Positions 1-10,089 of a stretch of 64,000 bases of DNA are shown here, piece after piece (position 1 is the stretch's first letter; each line of letters starts with the position of its first letter). The stretch comes from Aralia elata (lineage: Eukaryota; Streptophyta; Magnoliopsida; Apiales; Araliaceae): NCBI GenBank assembly GCA_034770075.1, contig CM068388.1, forward strand, positions 65,706,889 through 65,770,888, in the 5' to 3' direction. The notes under the pieces are model-generated. The model was given only the letters and a program-made list of their open reading frames with translations, was not told the origin of the DNA and ran no database searches. Both the position numbers and the translations under genes were made by a program.

Positions 1-447
1 TTTTTTTCCGTTTATTCTAAAATTAAAAATATATTTTAATTTATAGTCTATAAAGTAACATAAATTTCTTAAAATGTCACTACTTCAATTATAAGTGGAT
101 TAAATACTATCATGAGACTATCATTACATCTCTAGTAAATACTTAGGATATTTTCGATAAAATATTTTTTTTTAAAACTCATCATTATAGAAATGTATTT
201 TTAATTTTAAAATAAAAGAAGTAGACAAATTTCAAAATATTGTGTCATTTTATACTACTATAAAAAAATGACTTTTTTTTGTGAAACAATTTTTTTTCTC
301 TCGTTGTAAATGGATTTTTTTTCTTTCTGTTTTTTGTTTGTTTGTTATTTTTGTTAGAACAGGGAGTATAAATAGGCTCCCATTATGCTGCTACTCTCTC
401 ATCTGTCTTTTGACTCATAAATTGAGATTTCCTCACAACACAACAAA
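1..447 (+). promoter_or_regulatory. Upstream region and TATA box of the dioxygenase gene
   Basis: AT-rich 5' flank of the gene that starts at 448. A good TATA box (TATAAATA) lies at 367-374, so transcription would be expected to start near 395-405 and give a short leader of about 45-50 bases before the ATG. A pyrimidine/T-rich tract lies just upstream (about 270-345). No other cis element is claimed. The overlapping reading frame at 281-493 is out of frame with the gene and crosses the TATA box, so it is not treated as coding. Confidence 0.6.
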
Positions 448-3003
448 ATGGTGGCTAATGGCACAAGTGATCTTCATGCTGCAAATGAGCTGAACCATGA
501 CCGGAAAAGTGAATTAAAAGCCTTTGACGACACCGGAGCCGGAGTTAAAGGCCTCGTCGACAATAAAATAACCAAGGTCCCTCACCTATTCCTTCAATCA
601 CCACCACTTGATCATCATAACTTCACTAAAATTCCCAATTCAATAAATCCCAAACTAACTTCTCCGGTCATCGATCTTCGTGCCATCGACAAAGATCCGA
701 TCCTTCGTAAGGAAACCGTGGAAAAAGTCGGAGATGCATCGAAGAAATGGGGTTTCTTCCAAGTGGTAAATCATGGAATTCCACTTGGTGTTTTGGAGGA
801 AATGAAGGATGGGGTAAAAAAGTTTTTTGAGCAAGATGTTGAGGTTAAAAAAAAATGGTATACAAGAGATTATAGCAATAAATCTTTTGTTTATAATAGC
901 AATTATGATTTGTACACCACACCAGCAATAAATTGGAGGGACACTATTTACTGCACTATGGCTCCTAATCCTCCAAAACCTGAGGATTTTCCAGAAATAT
1001 GCAGGTATATATGTTAATTCATCTGTTTAAAGAGCTTGTAGTCCACATTCTAATTAAGGGAGTTTATATTAGTTAGAAGGGCTAAAGAGTATGGGGACGT
1101 GGTAATTATTTGTTTTGAGCAGTTGTGCCCTTGTTATTATAATGGATCTTGATTCCAGATCTTTCAAAATTAACATTATGTTTGGATAGTTTATAGAAAT
1201 GTTTTAAGTTATAGAGTTGTATATATTACGAAAAATTTATGTCAATATTAAAAATCGACAGATGTGGATAAATATGAATTAAGAAGGGATTCATACATTA
1301 ATATTTTATTTTATCTTTTAGAGTTTACATTAGTCGCAATCTAATTTCATCATTATATATATATATATATATATATATCATTCTCCTAAGCTATACTATA
1401 TATTGTCAATTTAATTATTTGTCTCAGGATGTCTTTGAAAATATAAATTTTCACAACCAACAAGTTAATGTGGTCAAGTTGCATCTTGTGCAAGAGTTTT
1501 CTATGAGCTTGGATACAACAACCTCATAATTTTTGAAAACAAAATTGGCAAGTTTCCCGTCTTCATTTGCAGTGAAGTCCATAAAACAAAAAGGTGCAAG
1601 ATACTCTTCTTTTAACATTGAACAGAGATGTATAAAAACAAATTTAATCCAATTTATATTTTATGCTATTGTTTCAATTTTAAAATATTGAGCCTTAATT
1701 TTTCTTTCTTTGTTTAAACAAAATCCTTTTGACCACCGGAGTTGGCATTTCTTGTTGCAATAAGTCACGTGACTCAAAATGAAAAAAAAAATTAGTCTTT
1801 TAATGGTTATATATCATTTATATTGACTCCGATTTTTTCTCCTTTTTTTTCCTTCACACACTAATCATATTGCCTACAATTTTTTGTGCTTCTCTCCTGT
1901 AGAGACATTTTATTTTATTACTCCAAGCAAGTAACAAAATTGTCCTGTACATTGTTTGAACTTTTATCGGAGGCTCTTGGGTTACATCGAGACTACTTGA
2001 ACGATATGGATTGTGCCGAGGGGCTTGCTCTCATCTGTCACTATTATCCCGCGTGCCCCCAGCCAGAACTAACTATTGGCAAAAGGGAGCATTCTGATAA
2101 TGACTTCATGACAGTGCTTCTGCAAGACCATATTGGAGGTCTTCAGGTTCTTCATCAGAACCAGTGGATTGATGTCACCCCCCTGCCTGGAGCTCTGGTT
2201 GTCAATATTGGAGATCTCTTGCAGGCAAGTCTTTCACTTTTTATGTGTCCAATTTTAAGGAAAATTCATGACATATGTACAAGTAGTCGAAAGTCACAAT
2301 TGCATATATTTTTTAATGGTTTTTTTTTAATGGCTGAATTAAACATACGTTCCCAAGTTGTCAGGTAGTTTCAAAGTAGCCATTCAATTAACAAAGTGAA
2401 CACTTATATATCTCCTTATAGTCGCCACTTGATGTCAATTATGTTTTTTAAGTTTTATTTTTTATTTTTTTCGTATGATGTGTGCTAGTCGTACGCTTGT
2501 TTAATACGAGTATTTTTGTCATTTGACAATGTAAAATATCTAGTTTTCAACCTTGCTACTAATGGTATCAATAAGTTATGACTTTTTGAGTCGGCCTATA
2601 ATAACTCAAGATTATCCAAATTGATACTATTGGAATAGCACAGCTTGAGTCTTGAAATACGATGCATAGAAACATATATACGATGCATAGAAACGTATTG
2701 GTAAAGTTTTCTGGCTAACATACTTTTTTTGTTCATCATTTGAATTTTTAGCTCATGTCAAACGATAAATTTATAAGCGCCAAACATAGAGTACTGGCAA
2801 ACCATGTTGGTCCAAGAGTATCGGTTGCAAGCTTTCTTTTTACAGGTGTGTACCCATCCACAAAGCTCTATGAACCCATTAAGGAGTTGTTATCCGACGA
2901 TAATCCCCCAAAGTATAGGGCAACAACAGTACAAGAATATGTGCAATACTACCGCAACGATGGAGTTAATGATACTTCCTCACTTTTGCATTTCAAGCCC
3001 TAA
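448..3003 (+). CDS. 2-oxoglutarate/Fe(II)-dependent dioxygenase, ACC-oxidase-homolog type (3 exons)
   Basis: Spliced gene; exons 448-1004, 1903-2224 and 2752-3003 give one open protein of 376 aa, the usual family length. Junctions are in phase: codon 186 (Arg) is split by intron 1 (GT-AG, 1005-1902); intron 2 (2225-2751) falls between codons and uses a GC donor. An N-terminal DIOX_N domain (about residues 65-180, including KKWGFFQVVNHGIP) is followed by the catalytic 2OG-FeII domain. The iron ligands are visible as H249 and D251 in the HSDNDF motif and H305 in AKHRV; the 2-oxoglutarate-binding pair is R315 and S317 in RVSVASF. The family oxidises small molecules with 2-oxoglutarate and O2 in the cytosol; members called ACC oxidase homolog 1-like or deacetoxyvindoline-4-hydroxylase-like mostly have unknown substrates, so none is assigned. 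True ACC oxidase is unlikely because of the long N-terminal extension. The ATG at 448 follows the TATA box at 367 and starts a typical N-terminus (VPHLFLQSP near residue 50). No disabling change was seen. Confidence 0.93.
1005..1902 (+). other. Intron 1 of the dioxygenase gene
   Basis: GT-AG intron of 898 bp: donor CAG/GTATAT, acceptor CTCCTGTAG/AGACAT. It contains an AT dinucleotide run at about 1355-1378. No nested gene or element with clear ends was recognised inside it. Confidence 0.88.
2225..2751 (+). other. Intron 2 of the dioxygenase gene, GC-AG type
   Basis: Donor CAG/GCAAGT at 2222-2230 and acceptor TTTTTAG/CTCATG ending at 2751. Only this junction restores the conserved family stretch GDLLQ-LMSNDKF across the exons, so the GC donor is read as real. 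The rest of the donor matches the U1 consensus well, as is usual for GC-AG introns. A small tandem duplication (ACGATGCATAGAAAC twice) lies at about 2659-2695. Confidence 0.85.
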
Positions 3004-3056
3004 CAAGTATCAAAATCAAGTTGCTAATGTTAGATCAATATTTATGCTGTCAAAAT

Positions 3057-3062
3057 AATAAA
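3057..3062 (+). terminator. Possible polyadenylation signal of the dioxygenase gene
   Basis: AATAAA lies 54 bases after the stop codon at 3001-3003, in an AT-rich context. Plausible but common by chance in such DNA. Confidence 0.4.
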
Positions 3063-3770
3063 TATCGTTGAAAATTTTAATTGTCACTGAAACAAGTGCA
3101 AACGTGTTGCTAAATACGTATTTACTTTTAGCAATTTAAATATTTCTTTAGCACTATCAATAGCCTAAATTTATTATGTTGCTAATAGTATTCTAAAATA
3201 TTTGTAACAAATAATTTTTAAACCGTACTTCTCATTAATTGAACCATAAATAATTTGTGTGGTGCCTAGCTTCTTATCGAACACTTGTATTTGAACTTCA
3301 AGCTTGCATTACCTATATAATGGATGGATTTAAAAGGCCATGATGATTAATTGAAGCACTGGATGGAAATCCATACTATAAAGGGTTTTATTTGTACATG
3401 ATTGTTCTATCATATGTATCGTCTACCTCTTTATTTTTGTCTTTCCACAATTATTGTTCTACAATTTTTGCATTCCACAATTTGAACGTGTGGATATATT
3501 GGAGATGCCGCTTAATTGCTTGTAACAATTACAACCAAAGGAATCTTTTTCAAAAATTTTGAGCCTTGCATAGCATTTTTTTTTTCTACTCTGACAAAAT
3601 AAAATTTCACTAAATCCTTCATTTCTAATACATGTATGGTTTGCCAAAATCAGAATAGAGAATACAAAGAAGTCTAAAGTAGTTATATATTAACATACCC
3701 CTTCCCCTTTTCTCTTATAACCGGTAAATTCACAAATGTTTGTGAGTTTAGATGGAAATTAATAAAAGGA
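3063..3770. other. Intergenic AT-rich stretch, no gene seen
   Basis: This lies between the dioxygenase gene and the first retroelement LTR. Only short frames occur in it (for example a 62-aa frame at 3459-3647 on the minus strand) and they resemble nothing known. The five bases before the LTR (AAGGA, 3766-3770) would be the target duplication of the Tat element, but its other side is missing. Confidence 0.5.
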
Positions 3771-4185
3771 TGTTAACGCCAAGATTCGTTCACGCATCCA
3801 ATTCCCAAACAACGCGTACAATTCTGTACAGAAACGAAATTACACTGAGAGAGCTGACGGTCTGGGTCGCCGGGAGATAGATCCAGTGTGAGAATAAGTA
3901 CAAGCTGAATAACAAGGTTAACAATGGAGGCTTAATGCTTTAGTGCTCAAAGTGACATTACCTGTAAATTAGGGTATAACCTTGTATTTATAGTTGATCA
4001 CACCTCCTTATTCGCCATGTCCCCGAATTGGATTAGGACTCCTTATCATGGTAGTTACCATAGTAGGATAGAAATCAATTTCCTTAAAGAAAGGAAGTCG
4101 AATATAATCCTGACTCTTTTTTTAGGAATTAGAAGTTAAATATAGTTAAGATTATAGATTCCTTAACGGTCAAATATCCTCATCA
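3771..4185 (-). repeat. 3' LTR of the Tat-lineage element
   Basis: On the plus strand it begins TGTTAACGCC and ends CCTCATCA, so it has TG...CA ends on both strands. A minus-strand TATA box (CTATAAATAC, about 3984-3993) fits the proposed orientation. Next to it, at 4191-4200, a run ACCCCCACTA reads on the minus strand as the purine tract TAGTGGGGGT, a candidate polypurine tract. The length of 415 bp is short but normal for this lineage. The partner LTR is not in the window, so the ends are inferred. Confidence 0.65.
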
Positions 4186-4791
4186 AAATATACCCCCACT
4201 AGGAAAAGATTCCTCCACATGGGATAGGACCCCTGAATAATCCGGGCCCACCAAATCATGCCACAACCTTGCCCTCACTTTCTTGTTATATATTAAAATA
4301 TATAATAAGAGAGTACAAAAAGATAGTTAAATTCGGTACGGATGTCAAAACCCGAACTACTCCCTCTCATTCCACGTGCCAACGCAGGTCCCACCACACC
4401 ATTACTTTGCCGTATTTAGAGAAACGTGCAAAGACAAAAGGATTGTCACGTCATAAACCTTCTCCCCCCCAAAAAAAAGAACTGCCATCATCGCTTCCAG
4501 ATCCAAATTTTCCAAAGCAACTGTACCCGTCTCGTTTCTTTCTGCATCTATTTTCTTCGGCCAAAATTTCACTAAACCCTCATAGATTCCGGCTAAAAAA
4601 TGGCAGATAACACCACTCTGGTCATCAACTTTCCCACTCAACATACCACAGAACCCAACCCCACACCTACACTACCACCATCCAAAACCAAATTCCCCAA
4701 CTACCTAACCCCAAACTGAAACCACCGTGAACACCATCGCCATTACCACTGCCATTGGCACTACCCCCAACCCACACCTTCCTCTTCTGCA
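4186..4791 (-). other. Non-coding gap between Tat LTR and antisense ORF
   Basis: Polypurine-tract side of the element plus the 5' leader of the antisense ORF. Two overlapping frames (4269-4610 plus, 4402-4644 minus) occur, but neither shows a recognisable domain and both probably arise by chance in a C-rich leader. Confidence 0.45.
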
Positions 4792-5033
4792 ATGGAAGAA
4801 ACTCCATCACCAGCTCGTACTGAAGCCGAAATCGCAGAAATGGACATGATAAAATAGTACTCATCTGAAAAAGCCTACTCCCACATCAATACCTGATCCG
4901 CCATTAACCAACAAGCCCTTCAAGAAATACGCCAACTGTGACAACCCAAATTTTTTTTGAAAAATATTTTAATAGAATTAAAATAAGAATTTAATAAATA
5001 AAATTCTCATTATAAGACGTGTCGGGTTTTTGA

Positions 5034-5045
<12 letters not shown>

Positions 5046-5073
<28 letters not shown>
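5046..5073. repeat. TA dinucleotide microsatellite after a TG run
   Basis: A GTGTGTGTGT run passes into an uninterrupted TA run inside the solo LTR. Confidence 0.9.
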
Positions 5074-5077
<4 letters not shown>

Positions 5078-6589
5078 ATATATATTTATGTGATTTATGA
5101 GATGGATTTAATATATAATAGTTAATTTAACTATTAAAGTTAATGGTTTAAATTAATTATGAAATGAAATAAGGAAGCTAAGAAGGTTAATTAATTTATA
5201 TAATTGATGATAGAATAAAATTATATTATAAGTTAATATAATTTAAATAATATGCTTTGTGTGGCAACCGGTTAAATTATGACGAATTAAATTTCATATA
5301 TGAGTTAATTAATTTTATTATTTAAAATTACTGAATTAATGTATGGATGCATTTTATGAGACTTAATTAAACTCACTTTAAATATATAGCGCATATAAAT
5401 GTAATATATTGTTGTGCTGACTTAATATATAATATTATATCAAATTGATATTATATTATATCAACTGATGTTCAAATAATATATAATATATATTATGCAT
5501 AAAATCGTTGTATATATAAATACAACCTTTGATAAAGCCAAAACTCTATGATTTGGACATATTTTCCCTCCTCATTTCCGTAATATCAGGGGCGTATTTG
5601 ATGCTAGCTGGACCACAGAGGTCATAATTTTTGTCCATAATTGAAGCAAACAGGAAGCACATGTCTGCAACATGTGAGTTAACAATTGAAAGTAGCTTGC
5701 TGGACAATCCCACTTGGAATAAGAAATTAAGCACCCCTATTCTATATAAAAATCCCATGCAATATTAATTAACTAAATATTTTTATAGTGGCCGGCAAAT
5801 GAAGCAAATATTAGGCAACTTAGTTTTAAGTGGGAAACAAAAGGAATAAGATAAGCCCCACTTGAACAAAAAGAAAACACCCGTGCATAAACAGGATTCA
5901 CCTCACTAGCCTCCAAAGTGGGAATTAATTAAATTTATTATATAAATGTAATATATTTACAAAATGACTTAATATATTATGTCAAATGAATATAAGATAA
6001 AAATAGAATGAGATACTATTTGAAAATTAGTGAACTAATATATTTGTTAATTGAATAAAGAAAGTTTTGTTCTTTTAATTAATTGATAATGGGAATTATG
6101 TTACTAAATGTAACATATAGTGGCATAATATTATACCAAATGAAAGTGAATTAAAACTACAAGATAAAGGACCAATATATATGAATATTAGTGATAAATT
6201 GGTAAATTAAATTAATATTTAATTTAAGATGGAATGTATAAGTTAAATAAATTGTTTTGAAACAATTTATGGAAGGAAGAAAGAAAATTTAGTACATTGT
6301 GTAATCTTGATGAGTTACTAATGGAATAAATATTAGTTATTCTAATTAATTGATTCGTTACACAAAAAGTGTTAAATTAATTATGGATTAATTAAAATGA
6401 TTTTTATACATAATTATAAATGTATAAATTATCAAATGATGATTTATTGAAATTACATATAAAATGTAATATAAAATAATGTAATAAAATGCACGTAAAT
6501 ATTTTACGTATGGTAGGAAAAGGAATTAAAACATAAGTGCTGAGCATGAAAGGTGATATAATGTAATACATTATACATGATGTAAAGTC

Positions 6590-6631
<42 letters not shown>

Positions 6632-6632
6632 C
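6590..6632. repeat. Compound CT/TA microsatellite
   Basis: (TC)n followed directly by (TA)n, just left of the Pack-MULE. Confidence 0.92.
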
Positions 6633-6999
6633 ATGTGGTCATGCTGTTTTTTTTAGGGAACTGATAAATCTGCACCCTTTTTTGTTATTTCTGTACGGTG
6701 GTCCCCACATATTTGCCCAATTTACTTTGTATATCCAGTTTGCCCCTTTCCGAGTTGCCCAACTCAACATCTTCCTGTGCACAACTTCTCCAAATATTAT
6801 TCAATCAAAAATAAATCAAAACAAATCAATCTATCCAAAACAATCAAACAAACTCATCCTCTAACAAATCAATCTAAATCCAAAACAAACAAAACAAAAA
6901 CATTTTATCCAAAACAAATAAATCAATCTAAATCCAAAACAAACAAAACAAAAACATTTTATCCAAAACAAACAAACTCATCCTCTTCCTCTCCCTTCC

Positions 7000-7290
7000 C
7001 TCTGCACCCTTTTCAGATCTTTGGTAATGGGTCCTATGTTCCCGGCGATGGACCAGCGCCGCCTTAACCCCACCCTCATCGACGATGACCAGCACCGCCT
7101 CAACCCCACCCTCATTGCCTCCATCCGCTCGGCTCTCTCCCAAACCAAGTGGATCTGAAAATCTCTCTTTCATCAAACATGGCTATGCTCACCATATTTC
7201 TCTCCGCAAGCCGACGATCGCTGCAATCACCGGCCACGCTGCGACGGCGGGGATGATGCTAGGCATGAGCAGTGTACTGTGTACATGGTC
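7000..7290 (+). pseudogene. Captured fragment of a peroxisomal enoyl-CoA delta-isomerase/hydratase-like gene
   Basis: Two separated blocks match the plant ECI family: an N-terminal block at about 7048-7158 (HRLNPTLIASIRSALSQ) and the conserved KPTIAAITGHAATAGMMLG block at 7205-7264, in different frames. The crotonase-fold family rearranges double bonds during unsaturated fatty-acid beta-oxidation. The first block holds a 36-bp tandem duplication (7051-7086 and 7087-7122) repeating RLNPTLI. A stop follows KW, and the part between blocks is shortened, so this is a non-functional capture. Identification is by recognised motifs only. Confidence 0.68.
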
Positions 7291-7329
7291 GGAAATGGGC
7301 GAGATTCAGATTAGGGGTCGAGTCCTGCG

Positions 7330-7519
7330 ATCCGTCGTAGCCGTAGGAGTGGTGGGGATCGGTCGCCTTTCAATCCGGTCATCGTTCTCCGTGGAACCAC
7401 CGACAACGGTGCTTCTGAATTGGCCGCCGCCACCGGAGAGGACGGAGGAGGGTTCGAGCTGTATTATGATGATGGAGCTGGGTGGGTCGGGTTTGAGACC
7501 GTTACCGCCGACTATGTTG
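7330..7519 (+). pseudogene. Captured fragment resembling a RING-type E3 ubiquitin ligase
   Basis: GGDRSPFNPVIVLRG followed by GGFELYYDDGAG (7351-7482) and then, after a one-base frame change, GSGLRPLPPTM (to 7519). This order matches the region before the RING finger in a plant family of zinc-ribbon plus RING-H2 E3 ligases. The RING finger itself is absent. It lies directly downstream of the isomerase fragment in the same orientation, so the two captures would be co-transcribed if the MULE is expressed. Assignment is from memory of the family pattern and is moderate. Confidence 0.5.
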
Positions 7520-7521
7520 GG

Positions 7522-7698
7522 TTAACCATTTGGAGGCTTCCCAGAGGTGGGTTTGCGGTGGGGAGATTTTCCGGTGGGAGAAGAGGAGGAGAGGGAGAGC
7601 TTCCTATTGTTTATACAGAGATGGATGGTGGGTTTAATAATAATGGGGTTCCAAGGAGGATTTCATGGGCATCAAGTGGGAGCGTTGCTAGGGAATAA
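7522..7698 (+). pseudogene. Third GC-rich captured fragment, origin unknown
   Basis: Open in the same frame as the start of the preceding fragment: WRLPRGGFAVGRF, then GELPIVYTEMDGGFNNNGV and PRRISWASSG. It looks like a real plant protein segment but I cannot name the family. It may continue the E3-ligase-like capture or be a separate gene piece. Confidence 0.35.
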
Positions 7699-7896
7699 CA
7701 TGATTTCAGCCGACTATTTTGGATTGATTTTGAACAATATTTGGAGAAGCTGTGCAGAGGAAGAGGAAGAGAAAGAGGAAGAGGTTGAGTTGGGCAACTC
7801 AGAAAGGGACAAACTGGACATACAAAGTAAATTGGGCAAAAATTTGGGGACCACCGTGCGGAAATAATAAAAAAGGGTGCAGATTTATCAGTTCTC

Positions 7897-10089
7897 TTTT
7901 TTTAATGTGCCGAGTCACCTTGGCATAGCAGGAGGTGTAAGCTTCTAAGGTTATTAAAAGTGCACTAGACGTATAACTGTTAAATAATATAGGAAGCTAA
8001 GCTTTATTGGAGGTGTTGGGGGAAAAACGAGGAAGAGGCTTGTTAAAACAAAGAACAGACCTCTGACCCATCCTATTTCCATCCATTCCAGAAAAGAAAG
8101 AAGCAAAGAAATTGCTCTCTCATCTTTTTCGTTTCAAAGCATACCAATTGAAGACAAGTAAGACAAGAAAGGTTCTAGCCGGGAGAGTAATAAAGTTCAG
8201 AGCATAACAATTGAATAAAACATTCAATTCAACCCATAAACAAGGATCGAAATATTTCAATCAAAAAGGTATACATACTCTTCCTTCTCTAAATTCATAG
8301 AACTAATTAAGTCTAATTACTAAAACTGGTTGTGGGAGGATTGAATTATGAAACCATAAAGGGTTCAGAGGTATAAGGATGGAACTTGAATGAAATAAAA
8401 AAATTGGATGTTAAACATGTTCCAATGTCTATGAATTTTGAAAATATAAGTTTTGCATAGAGTCTGCTTGATAAAATGCCTCTAAGAGGCTGTGATGTTT
8501 AAAAATTAGAAATTTGATAATGTTGTCAATATAGTGTCATAGGTATATCTAATATGATATAAATCAAGTTGATTTGGTGCGTTTAAGTGAGTTTAAAAAC
8601 AAGTTTATGAAGATTGAATCAATTTTGGTCCAGTTGAAAATCTATGCAACAGAGCAATTTTAAGGTCTTGTTGAACCTGTCTAGGACATATGTTTTAGCT
8701 GAGTTACATTTTTTTAAAAATAGTATGTCATACCCCTTATAACATATGAAAAGTTGAAGTCAATTGAATGTATGGTTTAAAAGTTAGAAAATCATGAAGT
8801 GGGCTGCTTGGCATGGCTGACTATTATGCAATGCAGCAGCAGTTGACGTTGGCAGGCGGCAGCAGCGCGTGCGGGCTGCTAGCCACGCTGCAGCGTGTTG
8901 GCGTTCGCGTGATGTTTTGATTTTTATTTCCGATGTTGACTTTGAGCATCCAAATGATTGGGATTAATAATGAAATGAGTTCTAAATTATAAATTAAACC
9001 ATTTTGGGATGCTAAATCCAACTTAGTTAATAACCAAAGATTGGGAATATTAAGTTATTAATGTTCAAGTCTTGAATGAAGTATGTAAACACATAAGTAT
9101 GTGTACGCATAACATTAATTAACCTATATATAAGACCATGAAATCATTATGGAAATGAATTCAAGATTAGTTAACTAATCTAACGCATAATGAAATCCTA
9201 AGAACTTAAGACAATGAAGATGTAAGGATTAATATGTGAAATTTAGGATTATAAAACATTGAACAAATTAAAGATTTATAAAATAATCTATGTGTACTTT
9301 TAAGTCTCAAATGAAACTGAGATCTTGAATGGGATTAGTAAGCATGTTTTAACGAACTTGTAATATATAGGACTTGCAGCAAAAAGGGAAATTGTTCAGA
9401 TGTTAATAACTGATGAATAGAAATTGGATCAAGGACATTTGATGAACGTATATCGATTAACACGAAATAAAGGCAAATTTTTCAGAACTTGTTATGTGTT
9501 ACGTGCATATTTTTGATATTAGATGCAATGTTTATGAACTTGCTTTAATGTACATTCTATGCAATAATGTGATAATAATTGTTAACGTTCAGTTAATGAT
9601 TCGAATTAAATGTTTTATGTGAATTATATATATTGAGAAACGCGAAACTAGAATTTTATAAAACATGTATGAAATGTACTGCATGAGAAAAATGAAGCAT
9701 GTATAAAATGCGAAGTATGAAAAATGTAAAGTATGTTTGAAATGTGAATTACATGTAATGTGATATCTGTTAAACTTGTTGAGCAACGTAGTTGCTCACC
9801 CCTTACTATAAATAAATTGTTTCAGTAAAGCTGATAAATCTGGAGGTTTCGATAACGACAAAGGAAAAGGATTGCGGAAGAAATAAAAGTATTTAACGTA
9901 TTTAACGTATTTAATAGTTAATGTTATTAATGAAGTAGTTGATGTACTATTCTGAGTTAAGGATGTTCTGTAATATTAAAGGTTAGAAAACCTGGGATTA
10001 TGTTGAGATGAATTGTAATACTTTAATATTTACATGTACATTGTCAAGAATTGTAATGTACGAGTAACACCAGAGGCTGAGTCGTTACA
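7897..10089. other. Right part of the 5.15-kb solo LTR, no gene
   Basis: AT-rich LTR sequence after the MULE. The only compositional feature is the GC-rich patch at 8836-8913 (GCAGCAGCAG ... GCGTGCGGGCTGC). Near the end, TTGCTCACCCC at about 9791-9801 and TATAAATAAATTG at about 9806-9818 may belong to the R/polyadenylation region. Small frames at 8824-9021 and 9589-9786 are chance. Confidence 0.5.

Larger units (their letters stand above)
6656..7896. mobile_element. Pack-MULE (Mutator-like element) with captured gene fragments
   Basis: Long terminal inverted repeats of about 120 bp: the left starts GGGAACTGATAAATCTGCAC and the right reads, in reverse complement, GAGAACTGATAAATCTGCAC, with similarity continuing through the GGTGGTCCCCA motif to about 6775 and 7785. 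The 9-bp flanks TTTTTTTTA (6647-6655) and TTTTTTTAA (7897-7905) differ at one base, fitting Mutator target duplications. The interior (about 7000-7700) is sharply more GC-rich than everything around it and reads as pieces of plant genes. No transposase is present, so it is a non-autonomous, gene-carrying MULE. It sits inside the solo LTR. Confidence 0.85.
4937..10089 (+). mobile_element. Solo LTR of a Ty3/gypsy element (5.15 kb, with nested MULE)
   Basis: Begins TGTGACAACCC and ends GAGTCGTTACA, flanked by near-matching 5-bp sequences CCAAC (4932-4936) and CCAGC (10090-10094). The reading frame of the host antisense ORF continues across the two sides. The start closely matches the 4.2-kb solo LTR at 50198 (same TGTGACAACCCAAATTTT start and following AT-rich sequence), so both belong to related long-LTR families. 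No gag/pol, primer-binding site or second LTR was found, so it is read as a solo LTR. Without the MULE it would be about 3.9 kb. It has a TA repeat at 5046-5073 and a GC-rich patch at 8836-8913; the rest is AT-rich with no gene. Confidence 0.75.

Noticed and set aside
281..493. Upstream 70-aa frame overlapping the dioxygenase start
   Set aside because: Begins upstream of the TATA box and is out of frame; most likely not transcribed from that ATG.
5546..5758. 70-aa minus-strand frame with an acceptor-like site (TTGTTAACTCACATGTTGCAG)
   Set aside because: Looks slightly exon-like (YDLCGPASIKYAPDITEMRR) but no partner exon or family was recognised inside the solo LTR.
6928..7176. 82-aa minus-strand frame in the Pack-MULE
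   Set aside because: Shadow of the GC-rich plus-strand enoyl-CoA isomerase-like fragment.
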